Made by a program: the position numbers and the translations under genes
Shown here: piece after piece, positions 31,038-41,934 of the stretch
Layout of the letters: every line of letters begins with the position of its first letter
Position numbering within the stretch: the first letter of the stretch is position 1
Assembly: GCA_951217055.1 (NCBI GenBank)
Contig: OX578276.1
Span: 31,953,505-32,017,504 of the forward strand
Origin: Gerris lacustris
Lineage: Eukaryota > Arthropoda > Insecta > Hemiptera > Gerridae
Reading direction: 5' to 3'
Length of the DNA: 64,000 nt
The notes under the pieces: model-generated
Database searches by the model: none
Told to the model about the DNA's origin: nothing
The model's input: only the letters and a program-made list of their open reading frames with translations

Positions 31038-32418
31038 CAGGGTGGTCCAAAAGTCTCCCCCCCCCCCCCCCCCCCTCTTAACTTTTGAACTGTTTGAAAT
31101 AAATTAATGAAACTTGGGGGATCTCTACCATGCAAAGGGAAGTTTGTTTTCATGCAATCACCCACTAGGGGCAACCAACCTCTTTGCCCCCAGGCCACCC
31201 AACTTCAAAATTTTAAATTGGAATGTATTGTTTTGATAGCATATTTGGATTCTATGGTGAATAACAATAAACTTTTGCTTGTAACTATTTTTTCTATCTC
31301 CAATACTTTGCCCCCTAAAGGGGGGCAAAGTTAGCAAAATAACCCTTCGGAAATAGTAAAAAAATTACACTTAGATCGTTATGAAATCTAAACGGTTTAA
31401 AATAAAGTAATGAAACTTGGGGGATCTTTACCATGTAAAGTAAAGTGTGTATTGATCCACTCGCGTACTAGGGGCAACCACCATTTTGCCCCCAGCGCTG
31501 AAATTTACTATCTATATATATAAAATTTAAGTTTTGTCTGTACATTAGTCAGAATTGAAATTTCTTTGGATAGTTTTTCATTTTAGGCATTCCAAAAACC
31601 GAATCCGGCCTTAACCATTTTCGTGTATGTATGTGGGTATGTATGTGTGTCTGTCGCCCCAGTCAGACTTTATAGGCGCAAAACTGGCTAAATGAAATCG
31701 ATTAATTTTTTTTCAGAGATGAGTGCAAACATGTTGCGCAATTTGTAGGCTTGGTTTTATCTAAAAATATTGAGTAGAACCAAAGTTATTAACAATTTTA
31801 TAAAAAATAGTATATAAAACATAACCTAAAAAAATAGGTTGACCCGCTGTAAACAAACCCCACAGACTCGTTTATTATTATATACTTCTAGACCACCTAG
31901 AGACTTGCGGTTTTTTGCGTTTGATCGGAAATTGGCCTAAGCCCATTAAAAAATCCGAAAAGTTAAAAAATATATCCCCCCCCCCCCCCCCTAAAAAATT
32001 AAACATGTCGGACGAACTTTCGGAGGCTTATTGTGGCTAAACGGTAAGTTGTATCGACAAGCTGATTGCGCCAGCGGTAACTAATTTCAAAAGATCTACT
32101 AATTTGGACCAATTACTTTTTGTCGTAATTTCATCGGTTATACCTTAAATTGAGCTAAATTTTATTTTTTTAAAAATAAATTTAATTTTGAGCGCTTATG
32201 GCGTCCGCAATTGTTGACCGATTTAATTGGAGTGCTTAAACCTCACACTAATGCAGTAATGAATGAAGAGGCTGGTAATTAAATAATGCACCATCATTGT
32301 TGATGATTGTTCTATGACTTCCCAGTCTAATGCATGGTAGAGGTCCCCCAAGTTTCATTAATTTATCTCAAACTGTTCAAAAGTTAAGAGGCGAGGGGGA
32401 GACTTTTGGACCACCCTG
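31038..32418. mobile_element. TA-flanked element with long TIRs (CAGGGTGGTCC)
   Basis: CAGGGTGGTCCAAAAGTC at 31038 is inverted at the end (32418), with TA on both sides (31036-31037, 32419-32420). The TIRs run about 90-100 bp. Internally a second copy of the TIR-proximal unit (AAACTTGGGGGATC) at about 31410 lies in tandem, then about 0.8 kb unrelated sequence with a poly(C) tract. No transposase. A TA duplication suggests Tc1/mariner-type. Confidence 0.75.
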
Positions 32419-32419
32419 T

Positions 32420-32936
32420 ATGTATGTGGGAGAGTTTTGGTTAGAGTTTGTTGGGTGGATTTTTTCCCTGTTATTTGCAACCAGGCTTACATGGGGTAAA
32501 GCAGGTTGCTATTGATGTATAAGAGGACGAGATATCCGTCGAGTAGAGGGAAGCTGTAGAAAGTCAGTGTGTCAAGTCTATAGACATGGAGTGAGGGAAT
32601 GAATAGCTTGAGTAATGAGTAAGCCTTGACGCTTTATTTTGCATCCTTGTACTTCAAAATACTTTAACGACGTCGTTACCTACTTGATACAAGCCTTTTG
32701 AAACAACCTAACGCCAAATATCCATCTCAAACTCTGTCAGTTGACTGTCAATCTTTTTATTCTTAAACATTTACCATATGATTAAATTTAATTTTCTGAA
32801 TGAATGAATGAATGAATGAAAAAATATTTGTATTTGAAGAAGTCTTCATACAAAGGGGTTACAAATTTAGTACAAAAAAAAATTAACCAACTGATGTGAA
32901 CCCACATCAGTTAACAATACATACAGCAAATTATTT
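32420..32936. other. Intergenic; (GAAT)n tail
   Basis: (TGAA)n at 32801-32822 followed by AAAAATATTTG could be a LINE 3' tail. Hairpin CTGATGTG/CACATCAG at 32890-32910. No gene. Confidence 0.4.
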
Positions 32937-33293
32937 ATATTTTACGATTTTGGTAGTATTCATACTACGGAAAGATTAAATTTTAATTTAAATCAAATTA
33001 AAATTATTAACAACTACGGGAAACAGACAGAGAAAAATACACTCCAGCGCTGGGATTTGAACCACAGGCCTCTATATTTCCAGTATAGCGCTCTACCAAC
33101 TAAGCTACGCAGGAGAATGAATTTCTCTGACGTTAATGATACTTTGTGGTTAATATAGAGGCCTGTGGTTCAAATCCCAGCGCTGGAGTGTATTTTTCTC
33201 TGTCTGTTTCCCGTAGTTGTTAATAATTATAATTTGATTTAAATTAAAATTTAATCTTTCCGTAGTATGAATACTACCAAAATCGTAAAATAT
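32937..33293. repeat. Foldback element: 142-bp arms around a tRNA-like sequence
   Basis: Arms 32937-33078 and 33152-33293 are inverted with few mismatches; the 73-bp loop holds the 5' half of a tRNA-like sequence whose 3' half lies in the left arm. A third, direct partial copy is at 33440-33595, and a fragment at 53875-53990. Confidence 0.8.
33043..33114 (-). tRNA. tRNA-like sequence (anticodon GGA), probably a SINE/pseudogene
   Basis: On the minus strand a 72-nt cloverleaf can be drawn: acceptor TCCTGCG/CGCTGGA (one mismatch), D arm GCTT/GAGC, anticodon stem CTATA/TATAG with loop CTGGAAA, T arm with B box GGTTCAAATCC but a poor stem. Anticodon GGA would mean serine, yet the long serine variable arm is absent. 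With multiple copies in repeats it is better read as tRNA-derived. Confidence 0.4.
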
Positions 33294-33461
33294 GAATTTC
33301 AAATTGATTGTACTAAGTACAGGTACTAATTGGGTACTTTATAATTATAAGCGTTATTTCTCGATCTAGTTCTTTGTAATTAATGTTAACTTCTCAGATT
33401 TGTGGAAAATTGAAAGCTTAAATTCGGGACAAGGTATCATTAACGTCAGAAAAATTCATTC

Positions 33462-33533
33462 TCCTGCGTAGCTCAGTTGGTAGGGCACTATACTGGAAAT
33501 ATAGAGGCCTGTAGTTCAAATCCCAGCGCTGGA
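33462..33533 (+). tRNA. Second tRNA-like copy (anticodon GGA), probably a pseudogene
   Basis: Same 72-nt layout as the inverted copy at 33043-33114; four differences (e.g. GCTC for GCTT, GGGCA for GAGCG, GTAG for GTGG). The B box has lost GG, which weakens pol III recognition. Confidence 0.35.
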
Positions 33534-33689
33534 GTGTATTTTTCTCTGTCTGTTTCCCGTAATTGTTAATAATTATAATTTGATTTAAATTAAATTATTT
33601 ACTTTGAAAATTTTACCTAAACATGTATTATACCTATTTACAATTAACAGTTAAAGTAATTAATTAGTAAATAATTTCAAGATAAAAAG

Positions 33690-34320
33690 AAATTTTTATA
33701 TACTACGTTTTTAAATTTTCTGTTGAATCATATGTAATGTTGATAATATAATTGTTATTGTTATATAATATATAATGTTAGTGAAAAGAAAAATAGTTCC
33801 GAATTTATTTACTTCCCATAAATGACAACCATCCAGAGAGCTGATCTTAAACCTATAAAAGGACAAATCTTTGTCCAACGGATCTCCCCAACACCAAATC
33901 TAAACCGTGCCATCGATAGATTTGAAATAATATAAATAATATTATCGATAAATACTAAAATCGGTATATTTCCTGTTTTGCTGTCATTCAATGTTTATCT
34001 CTTATTTATAAAAATCATAAATTTGAAACCCGTCAAAATAAAGATTGTAAATATGGGACATGGCAAAACAAATAAAATAACTTGCGGATTTTTTCCGAAC
34101 TAACTTTCCATTCAGCAAAATTTGCTGAAAACCTATTAAATTCTGCTGAAAGATGGCTAAAAGTATTAAAATAATGCATTTTCATCGTGTTCTGAGCTAT
34201 GCTAAAAGTTTCAAATGTCTAGCTATTCGGGGAGTTAGTTAGAAATCGATTGCCAGATTTGTACCGGACAAACAAACAAACAAACAAGAAAGCAAGCTAA
34301 TAAAAACGTAGTACAAAAAT
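33690..34320. repeat. Dispersed repeat H, copy 1
   Basis: Matches 60975-61395 in order (TACTACGTTTTTAAATTTTC, CCGTTTTGCTGTCATT, ATAACTTGCGGATTTTTTCC, ATTCTGCTGAAA, TGTTCTGAGCT, ACCGGACAAA). This copy has an extra segment at about 33795-33900. Non-coding. Confidence 0.7.
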
Positions 34321-34509
34321 GAATAAATTTTATAAATCCAAATAAGCTTTTCTCTAAAAGCAATAGAGTTCGGGAACATAAATTATTCATGTTTAAAATA
34401 AAGTAATGTTAACCAAGTAGAAAAACCAAATCAAATAAAAGAGAAAACTTAAATTAGACTCACAATTTTTTACCATTATATGATTTGGAAATTAATTTAG
34501 AAATAATTA

Positions 34510-35398
34510 TTACTCATTTAATATAAAGCTCCTATTTTTAAGAATATTGGAAATAAAATAAAACATGTTAGAGGCTTGCTTCTTAGAGTTAAGGCAATGA
34601 ATGGAGGCTACGCTAGTAATGTCCGACATTTCATTACTTACAAGATGCATTGGTATGGATGTCTTTCTTTGTGTCTGGTAGATTTGGCATTTCAGGAATA
34701 TATGAGTAAAAGTCTCCAACTCACCTAGATCCTAGATTGCACACGGGGCATATCTTGTGGGTGTCTATTATATATAGAATTCCTCTTATAACAACTTTTA
34801 TACTATCGTTTCCTGCTGTTCTAATTTGGGCAAGAACCCTTTGTACAGAAAAAGGAATATGCAACTCGGAGTCCAAATAATTGGAAACCGTGCAGCAATT
34901 TAGCACGCAGTACAAACTAGAGAGGGATGAGACTTGGATTCTAGTTTTACCTTCTTATCTCAGTTTAAGATAGTATTGGTTATTGGTGTACTGTACAGTG
35001 TTTTCTGTGTAAAGCTTATTATAGGAAGAGCTAAAGATAGGTCCAGGATCTATACTATTTGACACAAGCAAGTGCTTGGCTTGGAATATAATACCCAGTT
35101 GTATTTCACACGATTACTCTCTACCAAATCCAAAGCTACGAAGCGGTTGAAAAATTTCTTTAATAGTCTGTTGTCTTCTAATTGGTAAATTTATTTTATG
35201 AATACTAAAAGTTTTTGGAGTATTTTGACAGAAACATGCTGAATATTAAATTCTTCCCTGACTAGGTAATGTGGTGTGGTAGCTTTAAGTGAAAAATAGG
35301 TGAAGATAGCGCAAATTGGTGAAGCATATAATAGGGTACCAATAACACTAGCGCTGTATCCATGACAGCTTTAAAGGATTGGATATGAGCTTGCATTA
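34510..35398 (-). pseudogene. LINE reverse-transcriptase C-terminal relic (3' part)
   Basis: Minus-strand pieces, frame-shifted: RETLKAVMDTALVLLVPYYM (crossing the insertion site), FSIHKINLPIRRQQTIKEIF, SVQRVLAQIRTAGN and finally CPVCNLGSR...ETFTHIFLKCQIYQTQR, which has the C-x2-C...H-x4-C layout of the zinc knuckle at the end of many LINE ORF2 proteins. The upstream half lies at 38626-38950 beyond the Harbinger-like MITE. Several frameshifts; inactive. Confidence 0.6.
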
Positions 35399-35664
35399 GG
35401 GTGCTCTCACACTGGATCCGACTACATGCGAATTTTGGTCGTGCGTAGTCGTACGTAGTCGGACGAACTATCCCAACCTTAGCAATGTTATCAGCGCTCT
35501 CACACTGCATCCGACCTACTCGTCCGACTACGTGCGTATACCTCCGACCTGCGGCTCGATCCCAGCTGGCTCGGATTTTCGTCCGACTACATGCGACAAA
35601 AACTACATACCCTACAGTTTTTAATAAAGTCTTTAGGTTGTTTTACAAAGTTTTTCATACCTTT

Positions 35665-35795
35665 TTACACAGTTTTTTTTTTTTACTGTTTTTTATACAC
35701 AGTTTTTTTTTTTTACTGTTTTTTATACACAGTTTTTTATAGTTTTTATTTACTTTTTTTGTACAGTTTTTTACATAGTTTTTTTTTAAAGTTTT
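35665..35795. repeat. T-rich tandem repeat (unit about 29 bp)
   Basis: ACAGTTTTTTTTTTTACTG followed by TTTTTTATAC repeats two to three times and then decays into TTTTTTACATAG variants. The Phe-rich frames through it are compositional artefacts. Confidence 0.7.
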
Positions 35796-36289
35796 TTTTT
35801 TTTGCACTAAACTATTACATTCTACTAGGTAAAACAACCCATTCATATTGTCAAAATGTTCGTATACGATAAAAAAAAACGAAAATATAAAGTAAAAAGG
35901 CAACCGCACTCGACGACGTCTCCAACAAGTCTGAATGTAGAGGGTGAAATGTAGAGGGTAGAGCTAAGTCGTACTACCAAGTCGTGCAGGGGCGTACCCA
36001 GGATATTTTTTCGGGGGGGGATATACATGAATATTTATACAGTTCCAACACGCAAGGGGGGGGGGGGTCCGGAGGCCCTCCTCCGGAAAAATTTAGAAAT
36101 TTAGTCTTCTTAATACGTTAATTCAACGCTTATCTGAGCATTTAAAAAGTGTGAATACAACATTTGTAAGTGTGTGTCTACACCCTGGAGTTGAAGAATT
36201 AAATACAGTCGGACCTCATTATAACGAACTTTTTACAACGAAAATCTCTATATAACGATTTGCAAATGCAGTTTTCCCATTTTTAGGGT

Positions 36290-37010
36290 TCGTAGGCAAA
36301 ACCAAGGACCCTTATATTTTCCTGCGTGTGTCTGTCCGTCCGTCCTCTCGCGTGCTCTCACGGCTACACCTTTCATCCGATCACTTTGAAATTTGGCATG
36401 TATGTGTCTTGTACCTGCCCACATATTTTAAAAATATAGCGACTTAAAAAAAATATTTTTCAAAAAAAAGTAGGGTAAAAAACTTAAGGGTTACATTTTT
36501 TTTATTTTTTTTCGACAACGTGAGGGGTATCATATGAAAGGGTACGTCGAACTGATTACAAAAATATATAATTCTTTGGATATAACTTTGATAGGGCGAG
36601 CGTAGGCAAGTTTGAAGTGGGTGTGAAAAGTGTCCCCCCCCCCTCTATCTCGCTTATGTGAAGTGCAAAAAATCTGAAAAAATTCCTGAACATTCTTCGA
36701 CCAAAAGTAAAGATACCACTTTTTGGAAATTTCGAAAAAAATATTATTTTATTTTTTATTGACAAAGTACGTTTTGTTTTAATTATGGTCTTTTCGATGT
36801 ATTTATATGGTTGTAGTCCGGTTCAGTGGCAAAAAAATACTTTATCAGAGTGTGTTTTGAGAATATCAGACCCTTAGAATGGTTCAAAGTAAGCTTTTTA
36901 GCATTTTAAAAGAACACTGTTTATACACTTTACAGTTAAACACTATATAGTGTGGCCTACGAACCCTCGCTGTGTGCTGACTAGCACACACTTGACCTGT
37001 TTATTTGGAT
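36290..37010 (-). repeat. TIR repeat D, copy 3, nested in the hAT
   Basis: Complete inverted relative of 13965-14700: AGGGTTCGTAGGC at 36287 and GCCTACGAACCCT at about 36955, then the stem-loop TGTGTGCTGACTAGCACACA. It establishes the order LINE, Harbinger MITE, hAT, repeat D (the order of D versus hAT arrival is not proven). Confidence 0.75.
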
Positions 37011-37329
37011 TTTTGAGCATTGTGATGAAACTATCATCACAGACGTCGTTCTGTGTTCAAACTAGGCATCGCGTGGCTCTATCATTGAAGCGAGCGTATT
37101 GCAATGAGTAATGAATATTAAGGAATTTACTTATCATGATTAATGTCATAGTTGTAGATAAGTGAAAGTATTTATTTATTTATTTTTTACTTCCTAGATA
37201 AATCTATATATAACTACACGCCTAACGCCTATAACAATCTTAACCGCCCGCAGTAGCTTTTAAACTATCATTATAAACTATCACTTCGCTACACAAAAAC
37301 TTCTGCTTGTATCAAGTTGAAATTTTACA

Positions 37330-37780
37330 TGCCTATTTCAATTGTACTATAGACGATGTATATTAAGTTTTATTAAAATCATAAGAAATCTGCAAAAATG
37401 TTGCTTTCTCTATTTTAAAGGTTTAGATCTGTTTTAATAGTTTTCAAGATCTTTATTACTTCATAGCCGAGTTGCTGTTGGTTTTACTGAAAATCAAATT
37501 ATAACTATTATTATAAAATGACCGTCTCGTCGAGTAGTTGATATTATAATCCTTTCCCGTCCTGAAATTCCAATTTTAAATTTTATGTTCACGTTTACGC
37601 GAGCGTTGTGTGCGAACTCTTGGACGGATAACGTTGTCCAACGAACTTAACCTCAGTATTAGTAAGAGGAACGTGTATACCAAATTTCAACTAAATCAGT
37701 CGGACACGTAAACACAGACAGACGCGACTGCATACACGTGGCGTTACTGACAGACAGACAAGATGCATAATTTGTTAAAT
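37330..37780. repeat. Dispersed repeat G, copy 2
   Basis: Full copy: TTTCAATTGTAC, CGATGTATATTAAG, CCAATTTTAAATTTTATG, ACGCGAGCGTTG, GGACGGATAACGTTG and a terminal CAGACAGAC segment. It shows the sequence into which the insertions at 53173 and 55054 fell. Confidence 0.65.
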
Positions 37781-38625
37781 GTAAGAAGCTCGCTTCAATT
37801 AAAGCTAATTACATTTGCTACAACATCTCTCCCTATGACTTTACCAGTTAAATTAGTATTTTCCTCGATTTCGGGGTCAAAAGTTGACCAAATCTGAAAA
37901 TTTAATTTTTTTTTTGGAAAAAATTGCCAATTTTTGGAGGGCTGTATCTTGGTAACTATTGGTCGTTCATAGCTGGTTCTGGCCTCAACTTGTAGGAAAT
38001 TTACTCTACTTTAAAAACATATGTGAATTGTTTACATGAAAAGAAACTCATAGTTTGGGAGATGTAAGAAAAAAACAAGTGCGAAAATTTTGAGTGCCTC
38101 AAAGTTAGCACAGGTCTTTGGAATCTGCAAAATTGGATATACACTACTGGTAGTGCTCCTGCAACATATTAAAAAATCAGAACTAGCCGCTAGTTTGCGG
38201 TTTGCGATTTTATCGATTTATAGTGTACTATTCGAGTGGTCTATATTTTAACCTGCTGGGAATTTTTTAAATACGCGGTATCACGCCAAAGAGTTTTTTT
38301 TCAAATATTCGGTCGCTAACGTCTAGTGTAAGAGAATGTTGTTTATCAATAAACTAAGCATCGCGCGCTTTGCTTTCATTCAATAGAATATACTGAATAT
38401 TAAGAAAATAGTTGATCATAAGATGATAATATGATAGTTACTGAAAGACAGACAGGATGCATTTTTATAATGTAAGGTATAAAAATAGTTTTATTATTTA
38501 CAAGAGGATATTTTTTTTAAAAAATTTCGGGGGGGATTGATCCCCCATATCCCCCCCCCCCCTAGGTACGCCCCTGAAGTCGTGCGTAGTCGTTCGTAGT
38601 CGGATCCAGTGTGAGAGCACCCTTA

Positions 38626-38955
38626 AAGTTTCTCTGACCGCCCCTGGTCTAGACTTACTAAGCGCCGCCACCTGTTTAGCCCTTTCCTCGAATACTCCTT
38701 TCCTCTCCTAATAAATTAAAACTCGGCACCTCTTCCAAAATATGATTTTTAAATAAAAACTTTGGACGTTCTTGAGATCATCTGCCCTTCGACATGGACA
38801 GAACTTTTTCATCGATCGTAATAATGCCGTCAAGGTTTGGATCAGTTAACTCTACAATGTTGTCCGTCAGTGATTGTTTTAGTTCGGAGTATAGATGTAA
38901 ATAGAATCTTTCCCATTCATCAATGCTTATCTCGCCTCCTTTATTTTTATCTCGT
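38626..38955 (-). pseudogene. LINE reverse-transcriptase relic (5' part)
   Basis: Minus strand: ISIDEWERFYLHLYSELKQS, LTDPNLDGIITIDEKVLSMS, frame change, then RAKQVAALSKSRPGAV joining to RETL across the MITE insertion. The D-x-x-I-T-x-x-E linker preceding RT and the later R-A-x-x-A-L segment fit a non-LTR ORF2. Most of the RT core is deleted between these blocks. Confidence 0.45.
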
Positions 38956-39004
38956 TAACATATCTTTATTGTTTTGTATTTTTTACGTTCTAATCTATAA
39001 TTTG

Positions 39005-39330
39005 TTTTGCTTCCGAGTTACAGAAGGTAACGGAAGCTATGTGATCGTTCTAAAGAACGAAAAGTTTTTAGGTCTCCAATTTCAAAAATTCCATGACAGA
39101 ATTCCGTTTCAGACATCAGGGAACATTTTTGGTTCCGAGTCTGTCTGCCGGTCCTGTCAGTCCGTCGGTCTGTCTGTCGCTCTATTTTTGTGAACCAACA
39201 CATCTTAAAAACTACAAGTCCGATTTTAATGAATTTTGGATGGTAGATCATAATTAGCCCATTGTTTCCCATATAAGTTTCAACTTTCTGCGCTCATTTG
39301 TTTATCTTGTACATGCACAGAAACATAATA
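39005..39330 (+). repeat. Dispersed repeat B, copy
   Basis: Starts TTTTGCTTCCGAGTTACAG, contains GGTTCCGAGTCTGTC and GGATGGTAGATCA; stops before the repeat B far end. Confidence 0.65.
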
Positions 39331-39346
39331 GCTATTTACGTACCTA

Positions 39347-39436
39347 GAGCAGTAAGGGCGTTATTACAGGCCGAGGGCGAAGTTTGAAAGCACGAGTGCG
39401 TTTAACGCCCGAGGCCTGTCATGTCGCTTACTGCTC
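39347..39436. repeat. Hairpin element GAGCAGTAAG...CTTACTGCTC
   Basis: Imperfect inverted repeat of about 26-bp arms (39347-39372, 39411-39436) with an inner GGGCG/CGCCC pair; abuts the long inverted repeat on its left. Confidence 0.65.
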
Positions 39437-39452
39437 GTGGTGCATACACTAT

Positions 39453-40620
39453 AGCCCAGTACAAATAGACATAAAAAGGGCCTAAAGGGGGGAAAAATTA
39501 AATACTAAACTTTCTTTACGCCATCGTTTAGAAGGTCTTTAGAGAAGGATTTTCCATATTATCATATCGAGTGCCACCGCTTGCTTCCCCCACCACCCCC
39601 TATTGAAGACTAAAATTTGGCCTATTCACTGTAACGCCAATATCTCCGGAACAAAGAGTGATTACGATGTGCGGTGTTTTTTAAAGTCTTCTATACACTG
39701 TCCTCTTTAATTTGATACCCATAGCAATATGTTTTTTGCAGTAAAAATGTACCAAAAGTTATAAAATATGGTAAAAAATCGACATTTCTTTTTTCTACAC
39801 TGAACAATTTTGAAAATAACTTTTTTCCACGGGGTCGGCACTAAAAATGTGGTGAAATAAAACGTGTAGCTTATTTTATTACCTATAATTCGATGTATAA
39901 TATGTCATAGCAACTCTAATGCAGGAGGGGTAAAAAAGCGGAAATAGCGGATGCGTGTAGTAAGAAAAGCTGTTAATAGAGTCAACTGTGAACTCTATTT
40001 AGTCCAGGAAAATGAGGAATAATAGGGAAAATAATTTATAAAGTATTGAAACTTTGTGAAAACACTCTTAAGGGTGTAGTCGTAAGAAACGGTAAAGTTC
40101 CCCACACTTGGGGGGGGGGGGGGGAGGTCCCCCTCCCTCCTCCTTTAAGTCTAAAACTTACTTTTTTTTAACTTTTCTCGCAAAACAGTTAATTTTTTGA
40201 AGAGAATTGTTTTATCAAAAATATTTTTTCCATAATTCTGCACAAAAAAGGTCCTATGCATGTTTAAAGTGAGACAAACCGTTTTCGAGATATTGCAGTT
40301 AGAAAAACATAAAAATTCCAAAACCGCATTTTTGCGAACCATCATATCTTAAAAACTACTCTTCCTATTTTCATGAAAATTTAAATGGTAGGTCACATTA
40401 GGCAAATTTTGGTCGCAAATAAGTTTCAAGCTTCTGCGCCTATTTTTTTTTATCTTCCACATGCACACATACATTTATTTACACCTATATATCAAAAGTA
40501 CTCAACTTATTATTATGAAATTTGGAGGGTTTATCGAAAGTAGCCCGCAGATTGCTCCAATTTAATTTCAGCAGTCTGCGCTAGTTAAATTTTGCTAAAT
40601 TGATACTTAAATTTACCTTA
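39453..40620 (+). repeat. Long inverted repeat, left arm
   Basis: About 1.15 kb that recurs inverted at 41935-43086 with high identity, including a poly(G) tract at 40111-40126 (poly(C) at 42428-42443 in the other arm). The inner part is a repeat-B-like segment; the outer part is not found elsewhere in the window. Confidence 0.85.
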
Positions 40621-41350
40621 ATTCATACTGATACTTTAATTCATGATTGGCAGACAAAAAAAATTATCGACAGACTGACAGGGAACCAAAACGGTGCTGC
40701 AGTTCACTTCATTTACGTAACTAAATAAAAATAGTACCCAAAAATAAAGGGTAAGCAGAATAAAAAGTTGATTTCTATTACTTAAAAAATTAAAATCAAA
40801 TAAATATAACCTTACGACTAAAACCGAAATCCAGTTATAACTCTAATGTGCTGAAACACCAAATAGTCCAAGCAAATTTGTAAAAAAATCAAATGAGGGG
40901 GGGGGGGATAATTTATAAATTTTGGAACTTTGTAAAAACTCTCTTTGGGGGTGTAGTATGTAGTTTGAAATTGTAAAGTTCTCCCCTTTTTGGAGGACCC
41001 CCTTCTCCCTCGCCGAACGTTTTCAAGATATTGTAGCTTGAAACGGATTAAGATTCTATTTATAATCGATTTTGGCATTATTTCTGGCTTATGTAAACAA
41101 AAAGAATAAGTAGCCTAGCTTCTACTGTGTTTTCTGGAATGAGTAAGCCACTTCCCGCCTCCAGAACACTGCATCTTCTGATTCCACTTTCCACAATTGT
41201 AAAAGGTGTGCTCTGGTCGCCTGGGGTTTCCCGTGCGATAAAAATGCAGCTGTTAGTTGGACTAGGGGTAGGGAACAGTAGAATTAATATGGGTAAATCT
41301 GAAGAACAAGAGCCTGTTTGTAAAAAGGTGGGTGGCGCCTTTTTCCCAGG
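40620..41350. other. Spacer of the long inverted repeat, left part
   Basis: Repeat-B-like debris to about 40800, then AT-rich sequence and a less repetitive GC-richer stretch at 41090-41340. A short frame in the latter lacks an ATG at its start and has no recognisable domain. Confidence 0.35.
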
Positions 41351-41934
41351 TATTTTGCTTCCGAGCTTACCGAAGGTAAAGTAAGCTATGTGATCGTTCT
41401 GACAACATTTTTAGGTCTCCGATTTCTAAAATTCCAAGACAGAAATCCGTTTCAGACATCAGGGATCATTTTTGTTTCGTGGCTGTCTGTCGGTCGGTCT
41501 GTCGTTCAATTTTTGCGAACCAACATAATATCGTAAACTATACGTCCAATTTGGGTGATAGGTCATGAGTAGCCCATTGTTGGTCCCATAAGTTTCAAAC
41601 CTCTGCGTTCATTTGTTTATCTTCCACATGCGCACTAACATACATTAATTTACACCTATAGCTTCAAAAGTTATCTGATTTTAATGAAACTTATATAGTT
41701 TATCGAATGTAAGCCTGCAGATAGACCAGATTAATTTGAACCGTCTGCGCTCTTTAACTTTTGCTCAATTGATACTTTAATTCAAGTAAAAATCAAAACA
41801 ATTTTGACAAATTAAAAAAAAAAAAAAAACGGAGAAACAATGAAACAAATCAGACAATATGTAAAAGCATAAAATAAATTTAGTACGTGATAGGATGCGT
41901 GAAGTTTGTGCCACACCAATTGGCAGTCTATTTT
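41350..41934 (+). repeat. Dispersed repeat B, near-complete copy
   Basis: Runs from TTTTGCTTCCGAGCTTACCG to CACCAATTGGCAGTCTATTT, showing both ends of the family. Non-coding, about 585 bp. Confidence 0.7.

Larger units (their letters stand above)
35987..38576. mobile_element. hAT element with 8-bp TSD nested in the Harbinger-like MITE
   Basis: AAGTCGTG at 35979-35986 and 38577-38584. Ends CAGGGGCGTACC and GGTACGCCCCTG are inverted and have the CAGGGG start usual for hAT elements. Poly(G)/poly(C) tracts lie just inside both ends. No transposase found; the interior includes repeat D (36290-37010) and repeat G (37330-37780). Confidence 0.82.
35399..38622. mobile_element. Harbinger-like MITE (TTA TSD) containing a hAT
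   Basis: GGGTGCTCTCACACTGGATC at 35399 is inverted at the right end (38622); TTA flanks both sides (35396-35398, 38623-38625). Without the nested hAT (35987-38576 plus one TSD) it is about 0.63 kb. Subterminal CGTAGTCG repeats on both sides. It contains T-rich 29-bp tandem units at 35665-35760. Insertion splits the LINE relic. Confidence 0.8.

Noticed and set aside
33043..33533. Functional tRNA-Ser(GGA) genes
   Set aside because: T stem mispaired, no long variable arm, and copies are embedded in a foldback repeat.
35485..35909. Phe-rich and Lys-rich frames
   Set aside because: They follow the T-run tandem repeat and lie inside a MITE.
41127..41384. 85-codon frame in the inverted-repeat spacer
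   Set aside because: It starts without ATG, runs into repeat B, and has no recognisable motif.
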